Assembly (NCBI GenBank): GCA_020725925.1
Contig: DYTN01000001.1
Coordinates: 140,116 to 204,115 of the forward strand
DNA length: 64,000 bases
Source of the DNA: Methanobacteriota archaeon
GTDB taxonomy: Archaea > Thermoplasmatota > Thermoplasmata > UBA10834
Direction: 5' to 3'
The notes beneath the pieces are model-generated. The model did no database searches, was not told the DNA's origin, and worked only from the letters and a program-made list of their open reading frames with translations. The position numbers and the translations under genes were made by a program. This document shows, piece by piece, positions 48,911 to 59,330 of this stretch (position 1 is its first letter; every line of letters starts with the position of its first letter).

Positions 48911-50665
48911 ATGGCCGTCAGGCACCCCATTGTCTCAGTCATGGGCCACGTCGACCACGGCAAGTCGACGATCCTGGACATGATCAGGGGGACCGAGGTC
49001 GTGAGCCGCGAGGCAGGCGGCATAACGCAGCACATAGGCGCGACAGATGTGCCCATAGACACCATATACAAGCTCTGCGGGCCGCTGATCGGGGACAGGA
49101 AGTTCACCGTTCCCGGCCTGCTCTTCATAGACACCCCGGGCCACTACTCCTTCGTCACTCTCCGGACCAGGGGCGGCGCCCTCGCGGACCTCGCAGTGCT
49201 CGTAGTAGACATCAACGAGGGCCTGAAGCCGCAGACGATAGAGTCAATCAACATCCTCAAGAAGTTCCGCACGCCCTTCGTCATCGCTGCCAACAAGATA
49301 GACCTCATACCTGGCTGGCGGCACGAGAAGTGGAAGACCTTCGGCCAGGCGATGGAGGCACAGGACCCGCGGGTGGCGGCAGAGCTGGACTCGAAGCTGT
49401 ACAACCTGACGGGGAAGATATTCGACAAGGCTGGGTTCAGCGCGGACAGGTTCGACAAGATATCCGACTTCACGAAAACAGTCGCGATAGTGCCCATCAG
49501 CGGCAAGTACGGCGAAGGGCTGCCCGACCTGTTGCTCATGCTTGTGGGGCTCGCGCAGAGGTTCCTCGAGGAGGAGCTTCGGACCGAGGAAGGGCCTGGC
49601 GAGGGCACGGTCCTCGAGGTGAAGGAGGAGCGGGGGATTGGGACCGCCGTCGACACGATCATCTACAAGGGCACGGTCAGGGTGGGTGACCAGATTGTGG
49701 TGTCGTCCGTCAAGGACGAGCTCATCGTGACCAAGGTCAAGGGGCTCCAGCGGCCGAAGCCGCTGGACGAGATAAGGGACCCGACGCAGAGGTTCGACAG
49801 GGTGAAGGAAGCCACCGCAGCTGCCGGCATACGCATCATCGCGCAGAACCTCGAGAACGCCATGGCCGGAGGGACCGTCAGGGTGGTGAGCGGGGACCTC
49901 GAGCAGCTGAAGGAAGAGGTGCAGAAGGAGAGCAAGATCAAGGCGGAGCTCGCCGAGCAGGGGATAATCGTGCGCGGGGACGCGATCGGCTCCCTCGAGG
50001 CCTTCGCCTTCGAGGCGAAGAAGACCGAGCTTCCGATACGCAAGATAGACATCGGGAACGTCACGCGCAAGGATGTGATCGAGGCATCCAACTTCGACAA
50101 CCCCCTGCACCGCGCCATATTCGCGTTCAACGTCGCGATCAACGATGACGCCAAGTCGGAGGCCAACTCCCTCGGCGTCAGGATATTCGAGAACGACGTC
50201 ATGTACCGCCTGCTGGAGGACTATCGCAACTGGTGCGACGAGCGCAAGAAGGAGCTCGAGGTCGAGAAGCGCCTCCAGATCGTCTTCCCTGGCAAGATCA
50301 TGATCCTGCGGGACCACGTGTTCCGGGTGAGCAAGCCCGCCATCGTCGGCGTCAGGGTGCTCGCGGGCAGGATAAGGCCTGGCCAGGGGCTGATTCGGGA
50401 GGACGGTCGGTCGATCGGCAAGATCAAGAGCATCAGGAGCGGAGACGAGTCCCTGAAGGAGGCGATCGCGGGTGCGGAGGTCGCCATCGCGATAGACGAC
50501 GCTGTCGTGGGCAGGCAGATCGAGGTCGAGGATGTGCTCCTCATAGACGTCCCCGAGGGGCATGCCCACGAGCTCCTCAACTACCAGCTCAAGCCCGACG
50601 AGCTGGAGGTCTTGGAGCAGCTCAAGGCGATCAAGAGGAAGGAGAAGCCCTTCTGGGGTGCGTAG
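48911..50665 (+). CDS. infB: translation initiation factor aIF5B
   Basis: PIVSVMGHVDHGKSTILDMIRG, IDTPGHYSF, NKIDLIPGW. Confidence 0.97.
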   Translation: MAVRHPIVSVMGHVDHGKSTILDMIRGTEVVSREAGGITQHIGATDVPIDTIYKLCGPLIGDRKFTVPGLLFIDTPGHYSFVTLRTRGGALADLAVLVVDINEGLKPQTIESINILKKFRTPFVIAANKIDLIPGWRHEKWKTFGQAMEAQDPRVAAELDSKLYNLTGKIFDKAGFSADRFDKISDFTKTVAIVPISGKYGEGLPDLLLMLVGLAQRFLEEELRTEEGPGEGTVLEVKEERGIGTAVDTIIYKGTVRVGDQIVVSSVKDELIVTKVKGLQRPKPLDEIRDPTQRFDRVKEATAAAGIRIIAQNLENAMAGGTVRVVSGDLEQLKEEVQKESKIKAELAEQGIIVRGDAIGSLEAFAFEAKKTELPIRKIDIGNVTRKDVIEASNFDNPLHRAIFAFNVAINDDAKSEANSLGVRIFENDVMYRLLEDYRNWCDERKKELEVEKRLQIVFPGKIMILRDHVFRVSKPAIVGVRVLAGRIRPGQGLIREDGRSIGKIKSIRSGDESLKEAIAGAEVAIAIDDAVVGRQIEVEDVLLIDVPEGHAHELLNYQLKPDELEVLEQLKAIKRKEKPFWGA

Positions 50666-50807
50666 GCTCGTCCATCGGCCGGATTTCCGTGCGGGGAAAC
50701 CGGGCCATCCCAGGCGTGCGAAATGATGCGACCAGCATCCCTCCCCAACTCCGAAACGCTTATAACTCCTCTCGCATTAGGCCCTCCCGCACACCGGAGT
50801 GGATTGT

Positions 50808-51203
50808 TTGGCAGAGTTCAGGGCCGTAGTAAGCGATCCCAAGGACGGGAAGTCATACCAGGTCGCGGTCTCGGGGCATCACGCCAACTCGCTGATAGGC
50901 AAGAAGATAGGCGATGTCGTCGACGGCATATTCGTCGGGCTCCCGGGGTTCAAGCTCCAGATCACGGGCGGGAGCGACAAGGACGGGTTCCCCATGCGCA
51001 AGGACCTCCCCGGGCCTCGGAGGAAGAGGCTCCTGATGTCCAAGAGCATCGGGTTCAACGCGAAGGAGGGAGGGCTGAGGCGCAGGAAGAACGTCCGCGG
51101 GAACACCGTCGCACCAGACACCTTGCAAATCAACATGAAGGTCACGCAGCACGGCGTGAAGCCCATCTCTGAGATCGTCAAGAAAGAGGAGAAGAAGCAA
51201 TAA
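50808..51203 (+). CDS. rps6e: 30S ribosomal protein S6e
   Basis: [42 protein letters not shown] start after GGAGTG. Confidence 0.95.
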   Translation: MAEFRAVVSDPKDGKSYQVAVSGHHANSLIGKKIGDVVDGIFVGLPGFKLQITGGSDKDGFPMRKDLPGPRRKRLLMSKSIGFNAKEGGLRRRKNVRGNTVAPDTLQINMKVTQHGVKPISEIVKKEEKKQ

Positions 51204-52435
51204 TGAAGGTCCCCACCCAGCCAGAGACCAACATCGGCATGGTCGGCCATGTCGACCATGGGAAGACCATGCTGACGAAGGCTCTGACGGGTGAGATGAC
51301 CGACAGGCACTCCGAGGAGGTCAAGAGGGGCATATCCATCCGCCTCGGGTACGCCGATGTCGCATTCTACAAGTGCAAGGACTGCGAAGGGCCCGAGTGC
51401 TACACGAACCAGCCGTCGTGCCCGAACTGCAAGGGCGAGTGCGAGCTGCTCAGGTCGGTGTCCTTCGTCGATGCGCCCGGCCACGAGACGCTCATGGCAA
51501 CGATGCTCTCGGGCGCCGCCATCATGAACGGCGCGCTCCTGCTCGTGGCCGCGAACGAGAAGTGTCCCCAGCCGCAGACCAGGGAGCACCTGATGGCGCT
51601 GTCCATCATAGGTGTGGACAAGATCATCGTGGTCCAGAACAAGATCGACATCGTCTCCGCGGAGGAGGCGAGGGAGAACTACAAGGAGATACAGGGCTTC
51701 GTCAAGGGGACCATCGCTGACAAGGCCCCCATCATTCCGATATCCGCCCACCACGACGTCAACATTGACATGCTCATCGAGGCCATCGAGCTCAAGATAC
51801 CGACCCCGAAGTGGGACAAGTCGAAGCCCGCGAGAATGTGCATCGCGAGGTCTTTCGACATCAACGTGCCAGGTACGAAGATAGAGAAGCTCAAGGGCGG
51901 GGTCGTGGGCGGCTCGCTCACCCAGGGAAGGCTCAGCATCGGGGACGAGGTGGAGATCAAGCCCGGGAGAAAGGTGGAGTCGGGCAGCAAATCCTCATGG
52001 GAGCCGATCCAAACCAAGGTCAGGTCGCTGTACGCTGGCGGGCTCTCGCTCGAGCATGCCGGCCCAGGCGGGCTGATCGCCATAGGCACGGGCCTAGATC
52101 CCGCGTTCACCAAGTCAGATTCCCTGGTCGGGAGGATCGCAGGCGTCCCAGACACGCTCCCACCTGTCGTGAACGAACTCACCATCGAGACGACCCTCAT
52201 GAAGAGGGTCGTGGGCGTCTCGTCGGAGCTTGCCGTGGAGAACCTGAAGACGAACGAGCCCCTGATGCTCAGCGTCGGCACCGCGACGACCGTCGGTGTG
52301 GTCACGAGCGGCAGGTCGGACTCCGCCGAGGTCTCGCTCAAGATACCGGTATGCATCGAGAAAGGCCAGAGGATCGCCATCTCGAGGCGGATAGCCGGCA
52401 AGTGGCGCCTGATCGGCTACGGCTCCGTGAAGTAG
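51203..52435 (+). CDS. eif2g: translation initiation factor aIF2 gamma
   Basis: [21 protein letters not shown], zinc knuckle [26 protein letters not shown]. Confidence 0.97.
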   Translation: MKVPTQPETNIGMVGHVDHGKTMLTKALTGEMTDRHSEEVKRGISIRLGYADVAFYKCKDCEGPECYTNQPSCPNCKGECELLRSVSFVDAPGHETLMATMLSGAAIMNGALLLVAANEKCPQPQTREHLMALSIIGVDKIIVVQNKIDIVSAEEARENYKEIQGFVKGTIADKAPIIPISAHHDVNIDMLIEAIELKIPTPKWDKSKPARMCIARSFDINVPGTKIEKLKGGVVGGSLTQGRLSIGDEVEIKPGRKVESGSKSSWEPIQTKVRSLYAGGLSLEHAGPGGLIAIGTGLDPAFTKSDSLVGRIAGVPDTLPPVVNELTIETTLMKRVVGVSSELAVENLKTNEPLMLSVGTATTVGVVTSGRSDSAEVSLKIPVCIEKGQRIAISRRIAGKWRLIGYGSVK

Positions 52436-52446
52436 GGGCGCTCCTC

Positions 52447-52806
52447 ATGCCCAAGGCCGTCGTCCTGGACTCGAACGCCCTTCTCATGCCGTTCCAGTTC
52501 AAGCTCAATCTCGACAAAGAGCTGAAGCGTCTGTTCGGCGACCTTCCTGTGTTTGTCCCCAGCTCAGTTCTTGGCGAGCTTGCGAATTCCTTGGACAAGA
52601 ACTCGAAGGCGGCCCTCGCATTGGCCCGGAAGTTCAGCATTGTCGAGACGGAGTTCAGCGGGGACGACGCTGTCATGGCCATCGCAGAGCAGCGGGACGC
52701 CGCCGTCCTGACGAACGACAAGGAGCTCATCGGACGCCTCAGGGAGAGGCGCATACCGGTGATTCGGTTGCGGGGCGAGCGCTATCTAGTCGCCGACGAA
52801 TTCTAG
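52447..52806 (+). CDS. PIN-domain nuclease-like protein
   Basis: VVLDSNALLMPFQF...FVPSSVLGEL...VLTNDKELIGRL. Confidence 0.85.
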   Translation: MPKAVVLDSNALLMPFQFKLNLDKELKRLFGDLPVFVPSSVLGELANSLDKNSKAALALARKFSIVETEFSGDDAVMAIAEQRDAAVLTNDKELIGRLRERRIPVIRLRGERYLVADEF

Positions 52807-52854
52807 CACGAACGCGACGAAAACATATTATGACGGCTAGGTAATCCGAGCCAT

Positions 52855-53514
52855 GCCATGCATGAGAAGCAGATTGCCACCCTCAAGCACATCGCGCTCA
52901 TGGGCGGGGTGCATGACTACATAGCGATCTCCTCCCGGGAGCTCGGGAACGTTCTCGAGATCAGCCAACAGTCCGCATCGAAGAAGATCCTTGAGCTCCT
53001 CGGCGACGCCCTGATAGAAAGGGACCTGGGGGCGAGGAGGCAGAGGATCAAGCTTACGGACAAGGGGTTCGACCTTCTCCGCAAAGAGTACTCCGACTAC
53101 CAGCGCATATTCGAGATGAAGGACCATCTCGTGATCATCGGCAGTGTCACGTCCGGCCTCGGGGAGGGGCAGTACTATGTCAATCAAGAGGCGTACGCCG
53201 AGCAGTTCCAGAAGAAGCTCTGGTTCAAGCCGTACGAGGGCACCCTGAACCTGCGGCTCGCCGACCCCGAGCTTCCGAAGCTCGACATCCTGAGAAAGTC
53301 GGAGGGCATCCTGATCAAGGGGTTCGAGAAGGAAGGCAGGACCTTCGGCGATGTCAAGTGCTTCCTCGCAACAATCCACAACATGGAGTGCGCAGTCGTG
53401 TTGCCAGTGAGGTCCCACCACACGGACATCATCGAGGTAATCTGCAAGTTCCACCTGAGGCGCTCGCTCGGTATCAAGGATGGTGACCAGGTCGAGCTGA
53501 TTGTCTCCTTGTGA
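52855..53514 (+). CDS. HTH + CTP-dependent riboflavin kinase (RbkR/DUF120)
   Basis: N-terminal winged HTH; kinase domain GSVTSGLGEGQYYV...FKPYEGTLNLRL. Confidence 0.9.
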   Translation, partial: AMHEKQIATLKHIALMGGVHDYIAISSRELGNVLEISQQSASKKILELLGDALIERDLGARRQRIKLTDKGFDLLRKEYSDYQRIFEMKDHLVIIGSVTSGLGEGQYYVNQEAYAEQFQKKLWFKPYEGTLNLRLADPELPKLDILRKSEGILIKGFEKEGRTFGDVKCFLATIHNMECAVVLPVRSHHTDIIEVICKFHLRRSLGIKDGDQVELIVSL

Positions 53515-53796
53515 GGGAGTCCACTGACCTAGCTCCGACGGAAGCCCCAACTTGGAGCTTGCCGTTCGGTGACAGCAGATCTGGCGTTCAAATGCGGGCT
53601 TGGGGGTCTTGGCGTCGAACGCCACGGCTGCCTTGGGTTCTCTCGACATCTGAGATGACCTTGGCACACTTGGGCATACGCACACAAGTCATCGTTGATT
53701 TCTGCTTCCTCATGATTTGCGTGCTCGCCGTCAAGCTTGAACACAGTAGAAAGAGATAAGTGGAATGGAGTGCATCGGATGATGTTGGGGGATGAA

Positions 53797-54090
53797 ATGG
53801 CAACATATGTCGTACTATCGAAGCTGACGGACGAGGGACGCAAGACTCTGAAGTCTAAACCAGAGAGGGTCAAGGAAGTGAACGCGGAGATCTCCAAGAT
53901 GGGCGCAAAGGTCCTGCATCAGTTCGCTCTTTTGGGCAAGTATGATTTCCTGACAGTCCTCGAGGCGAAAGACAATGTCTCGATTGCCAAGATCATGGTT
54001 GAGCTTGGCTCACGCGGGACTCTCGAAACGATGACACTGTCGGCAATACCTGTGGATGAGTTCCTAGCTAGCTTGGAGAAATCGGGCTGA
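53797..54090 (+). CDS. GYD-domain protein
   Basis: ATYVVLSKLTDEGRKTLKSKPERVKEVNAEISKMGAKV...LGKYDFLTVLEAKD. Confidence 0.85.
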   Translation: MATYVVLSKLTDEGRKTLKSKPERVKEVNAEISKMGAKVLHQFALLGKYDFLTVLEAKDNVSIAKIMVELGSRGTLETMTLSAIPVDEFLASLEKSG

Positions 54091-54336
54091 CGATCGAATT
54101 CGGCATCTTCTGATTTGCGCGACGCAGACAGGCGATTCCCTGCACTCAGGGCACACACATCACTCACATTGCCATCCTTCATTCTGAGAAAGCCTCCAGA
54201 GCTTGCCTGAGATCCCCTGTCCGGCAATCGTCGATGTCTCGGAGTATTTGTCCCAATCTGTGCGTGGAAAGGCCTAACTAGAAGACACCCCGATTCCGGG
54301 CATGCCTCGAGGGTGGTTCGAGGAGGGGGTGAATAA

Positions 54337-54639
54337 CTGGCGATATCAGTTACGTTTTGGAGACTCGGCCCGAATGTGTCTCCACAAGAGGCTGCGAAGG
54401 TCGCAGTCAAGCTCATGGAGAGTGGATCATTCCCACCAAAGGGGGTGGAGATACTCGGATGGTACATCTGTCCTGGTGGCAGGGGCGTGACGATAACCGA
54501 GTCGAAGTCCATAGAATCTGCTGACGCCTTCAAGAACTGGCTTGTGTGGGTACAGGAGAGAAAGGACTTCTTTGAGTGTTACGAAGTCCACCCAGCTGTA
54601 TCCGCACAGGATGCCATCAAGATGGCTCTCGGCAAGTAG
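54337..54639 (+). CDS. small alpha/beta-barrel-like protein (DUF3303-like), possible non-ATG start
   Basis: Frame open upstream of the called GTG (54376) to CTG 54337, directly after GGAGGGGGTG; ISVTFWRLGPNVSPQEAAKV gives a sensible first strand. Confidence 0.5.
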   Translation: MAISVTFWRLGPNVSPQEAAKVAVKLMESGSFPPKGVEILGWYICPGGRGVTITESKSIESADAFKNWLVWVQERKDFFECYEVHPAVSAQDAIKMALGK

Positions 54640-55161
54640 AAGAACCAGACGTCATGAAACACTTTTCCCTTTTTGGTTTTCCCGGTGGAATGCGTGTTAT
54701 GACAGAACATGGAATTCCCCTTTCAGTCGAGGACTGATGCACCTAGCCGCACTCACGCCGACCAGAAGGGCGTGTTCTCCATATGTCAGAAAGCGAGATC
54801 CACCCCTTCTTCCGTACCGGCAACTGAAGTATCCAGCTTCGCTCGCCGTTAGATCCCCGGCCATAGTTCAAACTAGCGAGCCTTTCTTGCCACTATGACA
54901 GAGCCGGGCATTCGCTCTGGACAGGATATGAGAATTGTTGCGTCCAGCCTTGACTGCTGGCGGATTCCGTGCAGAAATCCGGGGGCCGCACCAGACATGA
55001 ATCCACAGAGTGGGTCGATGTTCAATCAAGAGCCCTCGTCTTCTTGCCATTTGGATGCTCAATGCGCTCACTCGAGAAGAAATCGATGGGACCCTGCATT
55101 ATAGGCCATTACAGGAGAAGATGCGCCTTCATCGTATGGCGTTCTCAGGCACAGAATCGGG

Positions 55162-55518
55162 TCAGCTTCTCCGTAGCTTGGACCTCACCCTTTCGTACTC
55201 ATCGTGGTCAATCTCGCCGCTCGCATATCGCTGATCGAGTATGTCGAATGGGCTAGGCTGCGGCGGGGCATATACTGGGTAAGCGTTGTACGCTGGCCTC
55301 TCCTCCAATCCGCCTACAGCGACCACGATGATCAGGATCAGTATGATTGCCGGCACGGCCATGAAGGCCATACTCCAGCCCCAGCCACCTCCTCCCATCA
55401 TTCCGTAGTCGTTGTCAGTTCCCGAGAATGTCAGTGCGCCTATGGTCGCCACAGCCACTGCAGATATCACAAGTACGATCACGAGCCATAGCAGTGTGCT
55501 TGTCTTTCTGTTTGTCAT
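55162..55518 (-). CDS. SHOCT-domain membrane protein
   Basis: 2 TM segments and C-terminal DILDQRYASGEIDHDEYERVRSKL. Confidence 0.82.
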   Translation of the reverse strand: MTNRKTSTLLWLVIVLVISAVAVATIGALTFSGTDNDYGMMGGGGWGWSMAFMAVPAIILILIIVVAVGGLEERPAYNAYPVYAPPQPSPFDILDQRYASGEIDHDEYERVRSKLRRS

Positions 55519-55618
55519 GTTATCACCTCCTCTGTCTTCGTCGTCTCTTGGGTCCTCAAAATGTACTGGCATGATCCCATACCGCTGCATCCGCCATTTC
55601 TTCCCTTCATTCCTGTTG

Positions 55619-58150
55619 TCATGTCTCAGCTGGCACTGGATAGACTTCTTCGATTCCACCAGCCAGCGATCTCGCCTTCTTGGCAACTCTCTGAGCCTTT
55701 GGCTCCAGGCGGGTCTTCTTTAGAGTGGCGGCGTTGGTGACGACCGAGAGCGAACTCAGCGACATTGCCGCGGCTGCGATTATCGGGTTCAGCAGGCCCA
55801 GCGCAGCGATCGGGATTGCCGCGGTGTTGTAGCCCAGCGCCCATGCGAGATTCTGCCTGATCTTCCTCATGGTCGCTCTGCTAAGCCAGATCCCTCGTAC
55901 GACATCTTCCAGGTCATCTCGGATCAGGACGATTCCACCTGTCTCCTTTGCGATATCGGACCCGCTGCCAAGGGCAATGCCAACGTCTGCTTGAGCAAGC
56001 GCCGGGGAATCGTTGATGCCGTCACCCACCATGCTCACGACCTTCCCCTCCTGCTGCATCTTCTTGATGACCCCTGCCTTCTCCCACGGGCGCACGCCTG
56101 CGATCACGCGCTCGATGCCGACCTGCTTTGCGATGGCCATTGCCGTCCTCTCGTTGTCTCCCGTCAGCATGATGACCTCAAGCCCCATCGATTTCAGTTG
56201 CTCAATCGCATGAGCCGAGTTCGGCTTCGGAGTATCGGCAAGAGCGAGCAGGCCAAGCAGTCTCCCGTCGACAGTCAGGAACATTACCGTCTTGCCCTCG
56301 GACTCAAGTCCAGCGGCGTTGTTGTCCAGGTGGTGGTATTGAACCCCTTCGCCTTCAAGGAAAGCTCTGTTGCCAAGGAGAACCTTGCGGCCTTTGACGG
56401 TTCCTCTGACTCCACTTCCCGACACGGCTTCGAATTCCTCTGCAGGTCCGACCCCGACCCCTCTCGATTTGGCCGCCTCTATGACCGCTGCGGCCAACGG
56501 GTGTTCTGAGCCCTGCTCTATGGCGGCCGCGTAGGAAATCAGCTCGTTCTCCGTCGCCTCGACTGCCACGACATCCGTCACCTTGGGCTCGCCTCGAGTG
56601 ATAGTCCCAGTCTTGTCCAGAACTATCACCTGGAGCTTCCTTGCCCTCTCCAAGTACTCTCCGCCACGGATCAGGATGCCCATCTCAGCCCCTCTGCCCA
56701 CACCTACCATGAGGGCCGTAGGAGTAGCAATGCCCAGCGCGCACGGGCAGGATATGATCAGGACCGCCACGAAGCTCAAGACCGCGATGGTCAAGTCTCC
56801 TGTGAGCGTCCAGACGATGAATGTTGCAACCGCGGACAACAGCACAGCAGGCACAAAGACCGCGCTCACCCTGTCCACCAGTCGTTGAATGGGAGCGTTG
56901 TTTGCCTGGGCCTCCTCGACCATCTTGATGATCTGGCTAAGCGCTGTGTCGGAACCAACGCGGCTCGCCCTGAACACCAGCCGGCCATTGAGATTAGTCG
57001 TGGCACCTACCAGCTCGCTGCTCGCGGACTTCTCCACCGGCAAGCTCTCACCGGTGATCATCTTCTCGTCAACGGTGGACTGGCCTTCGATCACCACGCC
57101 GTCCGTCGGGATCTTCTCGCCGGGCTTCACGACCAAGGTGTCGCCGACCATGACCTGGTCGGCTGGCACCGTAGTCTCGACCCCGTCTCGCAGAAGAGTG
57201 GCCGTCAAGGGTCTCAGGTCCATCAGCTTGCGGACAGCTGCCGAGCTGCGCTGTCTTATGTAGTCCTCCATGAACCTGCCCAACAGCACGAACGCGATGA
57301 TGATCGCAGAGACCTCGAAGTACACGTTCTTCTCGTCGACGGGCACGAGAGAAGGCGCGAATACCACTACTACGCTGTAGAAGTAGGCGGTCAGTGTGCC
57401 CATGCTGATCAAGAGGTCCATGTTTGCACGTCTGCTCTTCAGGGCTCGATAGGCTCCAACATAGAATGGCCAACCGCCGACGAACTGGATTGGAGTGACC
57501 AGAAGGAACAGCCACATTCCCCATGTGAACCACGGGAGTGAGGGAATGGGCGCCCATGTGACCAGAGTCGCCCCGGCCGCCAGCCCGAGGAAGACAGCCA
57601 CCCTTAGGACTGCAAGAATCAGTACCCCGGAGATGGCGACGGTCACCCTCCTCTTCAACGCCTTGAGCTCCTTCTCGGGGTTCTCGAATGTGCGCGCGCA
57701 CGAATCCATGCAGAAGTAGTAGTCCCTTCCTCCAATCTGCCTATGGATAGCTGTGCGCTTGTCCACGGTCATGCCACAGACCGGATCGCGGGCCAGCATG
57801 CTCGGGTCCGAGTCGCTGGGGGGTGGATGTGAGGTATTGCGGGACCCGGCATGCGTCATCTGAGCATTCGATCTTCCATGGACACGACGATCTCTCGAAA
57901 GGAAGGCGAAGAGCTTGGGAGGGCTCCTTTTTTCCTCCGAGTCAGGGGCTTCGTAGCCCGCATCCCTGATCTTGCTTCTGATCGCATCCAAGGTCACGAT
58001 CGCATCGTCGAAGGCCACTTGGGCCTCGCCCTTCGTGCCATCAACAGAGACTGATCTTACTCCGGGAACGGTCCTCAGGGCCGCCTCTATGTTGATCTCG
58101 CACGAATGGCAGCTCATTCCCTCGATCCGGACTGTGACATCGGTAATCAT
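55619..58150 (-). CDS. copA: copper-type P1B ATPase with HMA and YHS domains
   Basis: [69 protein letters not shown]. Confidence 0.95.
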   Translation of the reverse strand: MITDVTVRIEGMSCHSCEINIEAALRTVPGVRSVSVDGTKGEAQVAFDDAIVTLDAIRSKIRDAGYEAPDSEEKRSPPKLFAFLSRDRRVHGRSNAQMTHAGSRNTSHPPPSDSDPSMLARDPVCGMTVDKRTAIHRQIGGRDYYFCMDSCARTFENPEKELKALKRRVTVAISGVLILAVLRVAVFLGLAAGATLVTWAPIPSLPWFTWGMWLFLLVTPIQFVGGWPFYVGAYRALKSRRANMDLLISMGTLTAYFYSVVVVFAPSLVPVDEKNVYFEVSAIIIAFVLLGRFMEDYIRQRSSAAVRKLMDLRPLTATLLRDGVETTVPADQVMVGDTLVVKPGEKIPTDGVVIEGQSTVDEKMITGESLPVEKSASSELVGATTNLNGRLVFRASRVGSDTALSQIIKMVEEAQANNAPIQRLVDRVSAVFVPAVLLSAVATFIVWTLTGDLTIAVLSFVAVLIISCPCALGIATPTALMVGVGRGAEMGILIRGGEYLERARKLQVIVLDKTGTITRGEPKVTDVVAVEATENELISYAAAIEQGSEHPLAAAVIEAAKSRGVGVGPAEEFEAVSGSGVRGTVKGRKVLLGNRAFLEGEGVQYHHLDNNAAGLESEGKTVMFLTVDGRLLGLLALADTPKPNSAHAIEQLKSMGLEVIMLTGDNERTAMAIAKQVGIERVIAGVRPWEKAGVIKKMQQEGKVVSMVGDGINDSPALAQADVGIALGSGSDIAKETGGIVLIRDDLEDVVRGIWLSRATMRKIRQNLAWALGYNTAAIPIAALGLLNPIIAAAAMSLSSLSVVTNAATLKKTRLEPKAQRVAKKARSLAGGIEEVYPVPAET

Positions 58151-58171
58151 GCTTCCAAACGCCTGTTCTGC

Positions 58172-58405
58172 CTATCTCAGCAGGTAGCCGAGAACGATGA
58201 CACCTAGAAGCACACCAACCATCGCCAGGAACATCCAGCTCCCGCCTGCGCCACAGCCGCACGATGTGTGGGAGTCCTGGGATCGGACACCCTGCGTCGG
58301 TGGAGCGCGGATGTGCTGATGGTTCTCGTGGCTGCTGTCATAGGGGCTATCTCCCCTCTCATCGTTCGTGGCTTGCTCATGCCCGTGTGATCCGCAACAG
58401 GACAT
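58172..58405 (-). CDS. small Cys/His-rich tail-anchored protein
   Basis: MSCCGSHGHEQ...SHENHQHI...HTSCGCGAGGSW + single C-terminal TM; abuts copA. Confidence 0.6.
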   Translation of the reverse strand: MSCCGSHGHEQATNDERGDSPYDSSHENHQHIRAPPTQGVRSQDSHTSCGCGAGGSWMFLAMVGVLLGVIVLGYLLR

Positions 58406-58497
58406 TCTCGTTCACCTCAGTGGTAGCAGCATCGAGGCCATTGAACCACCTAGTGCTTTCTTTTCCTCGATTGAGCGACCTTCCTTTTCGAAGAAAA

Positions 58498-58527
58498 CAA
58501 GTATTTGGACTAGATTGGCAATACTTG
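58498..58527. promoter_or_regulatory. inverted repeat CAAGTATT-N14-AATACTTG, candidate operator
   Basis: Perfect 8-bp arms ending 5 bp before the Lrp-TRASH ATG, in the shared divergent promoter region. Confidence 0.55.
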
Positions 58528-58532
58528 CTCTC

Positions 58533-59156
58533 ATGAAGTTAGACGTCCACGATGCCAAGATATTGGAAATCATGCAGAAGGACGCCCGGACCTCGCTTAA
58601 GGCTCTCGCCGAGGCGTCGAAGTTGACGCCGCCAACGGTCAGCGCCCGCATCAAGTCCCTCGAGGAAATGGGAATAATCAGGGGATATCGCGTCGACATA
58701 CCTCCAGATGCCCTTGGTCAGAGGGTGATGTTCTTCATGCTCAAGGCAAAACCATCTGATCTCGAAGAGGCAGGCGAAGCGTTGGCCAAGATTCCGCTTG
58801 TAAGGGAGGTTCACCTCGCGAGTGGAGGGAGGATCATCGCGGTCGCCGTGGTCAGAAGCCCCTCCGATCAGGAACGGCTGACGAATGATATCGCAGGGAT
58901 TCCGACCATCCTGGAATACGACAACTACTCCGTAGTGAAGAGCAAGAAGAGTGACAGCTGGGCGATCGTCGCCGAGGGGACGGAGGTTTCCTTGAACTGC
59001 TTCTATTGTGGGAAACCGATTCAAGGCACACCCTACAAGATCCGTCTGGGCGGCCGCGACCACTACCTGTGCTGCCCTGTCTGCGAGAAGGCGTACAGGG
59101 AGAAGTATGCGAAGCTGGAGGCCGGGGCCAAGAAGGCTCCCTTCAAGGGACGATGA
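58533..59156 (+). CDS. Lrp/AsnC-type regulator with C-terminal TRASH metal-binding domain
   Basis: HTH (DAKILEIMQKDARTSLKALAEASKLTPPTVSARIKSLEEMGII), RAM-like domain, then CFYCGKPIQGTPYKIRLGGRDHYLCCPVCEKAY. Confidence 0.92.
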   Translation: MKLDVHDAKILEIMQKDARTSLKALAEASKLTPPTVSARIKSLEEMGIIRGYRVDIPPDALGQRVMFFMLKAKPSDLEEAGEALAKIPLVREVHLASGGRIIAVAVVRSPSDQERLTNDIAGIPTILEYDNYSVVKSKKSDSWAIVAEGTEVSLNCFYCGKPIQGTPYKIRLGGRDHYLCCPVCEKAYREKYAKLEAGAKKAPFKGR

Positions 59157-59330
59157 CCCTGTCAAGGACTGGTCAGGCCATCGGCTTCTCAACGAATAGG
59201 CGCTGGCGGCTCCCTTCACTTTTGCTCAGCTCCGACGCCTAGCGAGGGTTCATTCCTTCAAGGCAGAGGCCCCCTTAACCGCTGAAAACAAAGCAACAGG
59301 CGGTTGAATTCGGGCGCCGATGATAGTCAC

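Noticed and set aside
49244-50569. 441-aa minus-strand ORF
   Set aside because: Antisense shadow of infB with no domain content.
54650-55150. Non-coding stretch after the DUF3303-like gene searched for RNA genes or degraded ORFs
   Set aside because: No convincing ORF, tRNA or structured RNA could be supported by eye; left unannotated.
59200-59265. Possible tRNA (AGGCG...CGCCT with GGGTTCATTCC)
   Set aside because: T-loop lacks the conserved A58 context and no cloverleaf can be closed.
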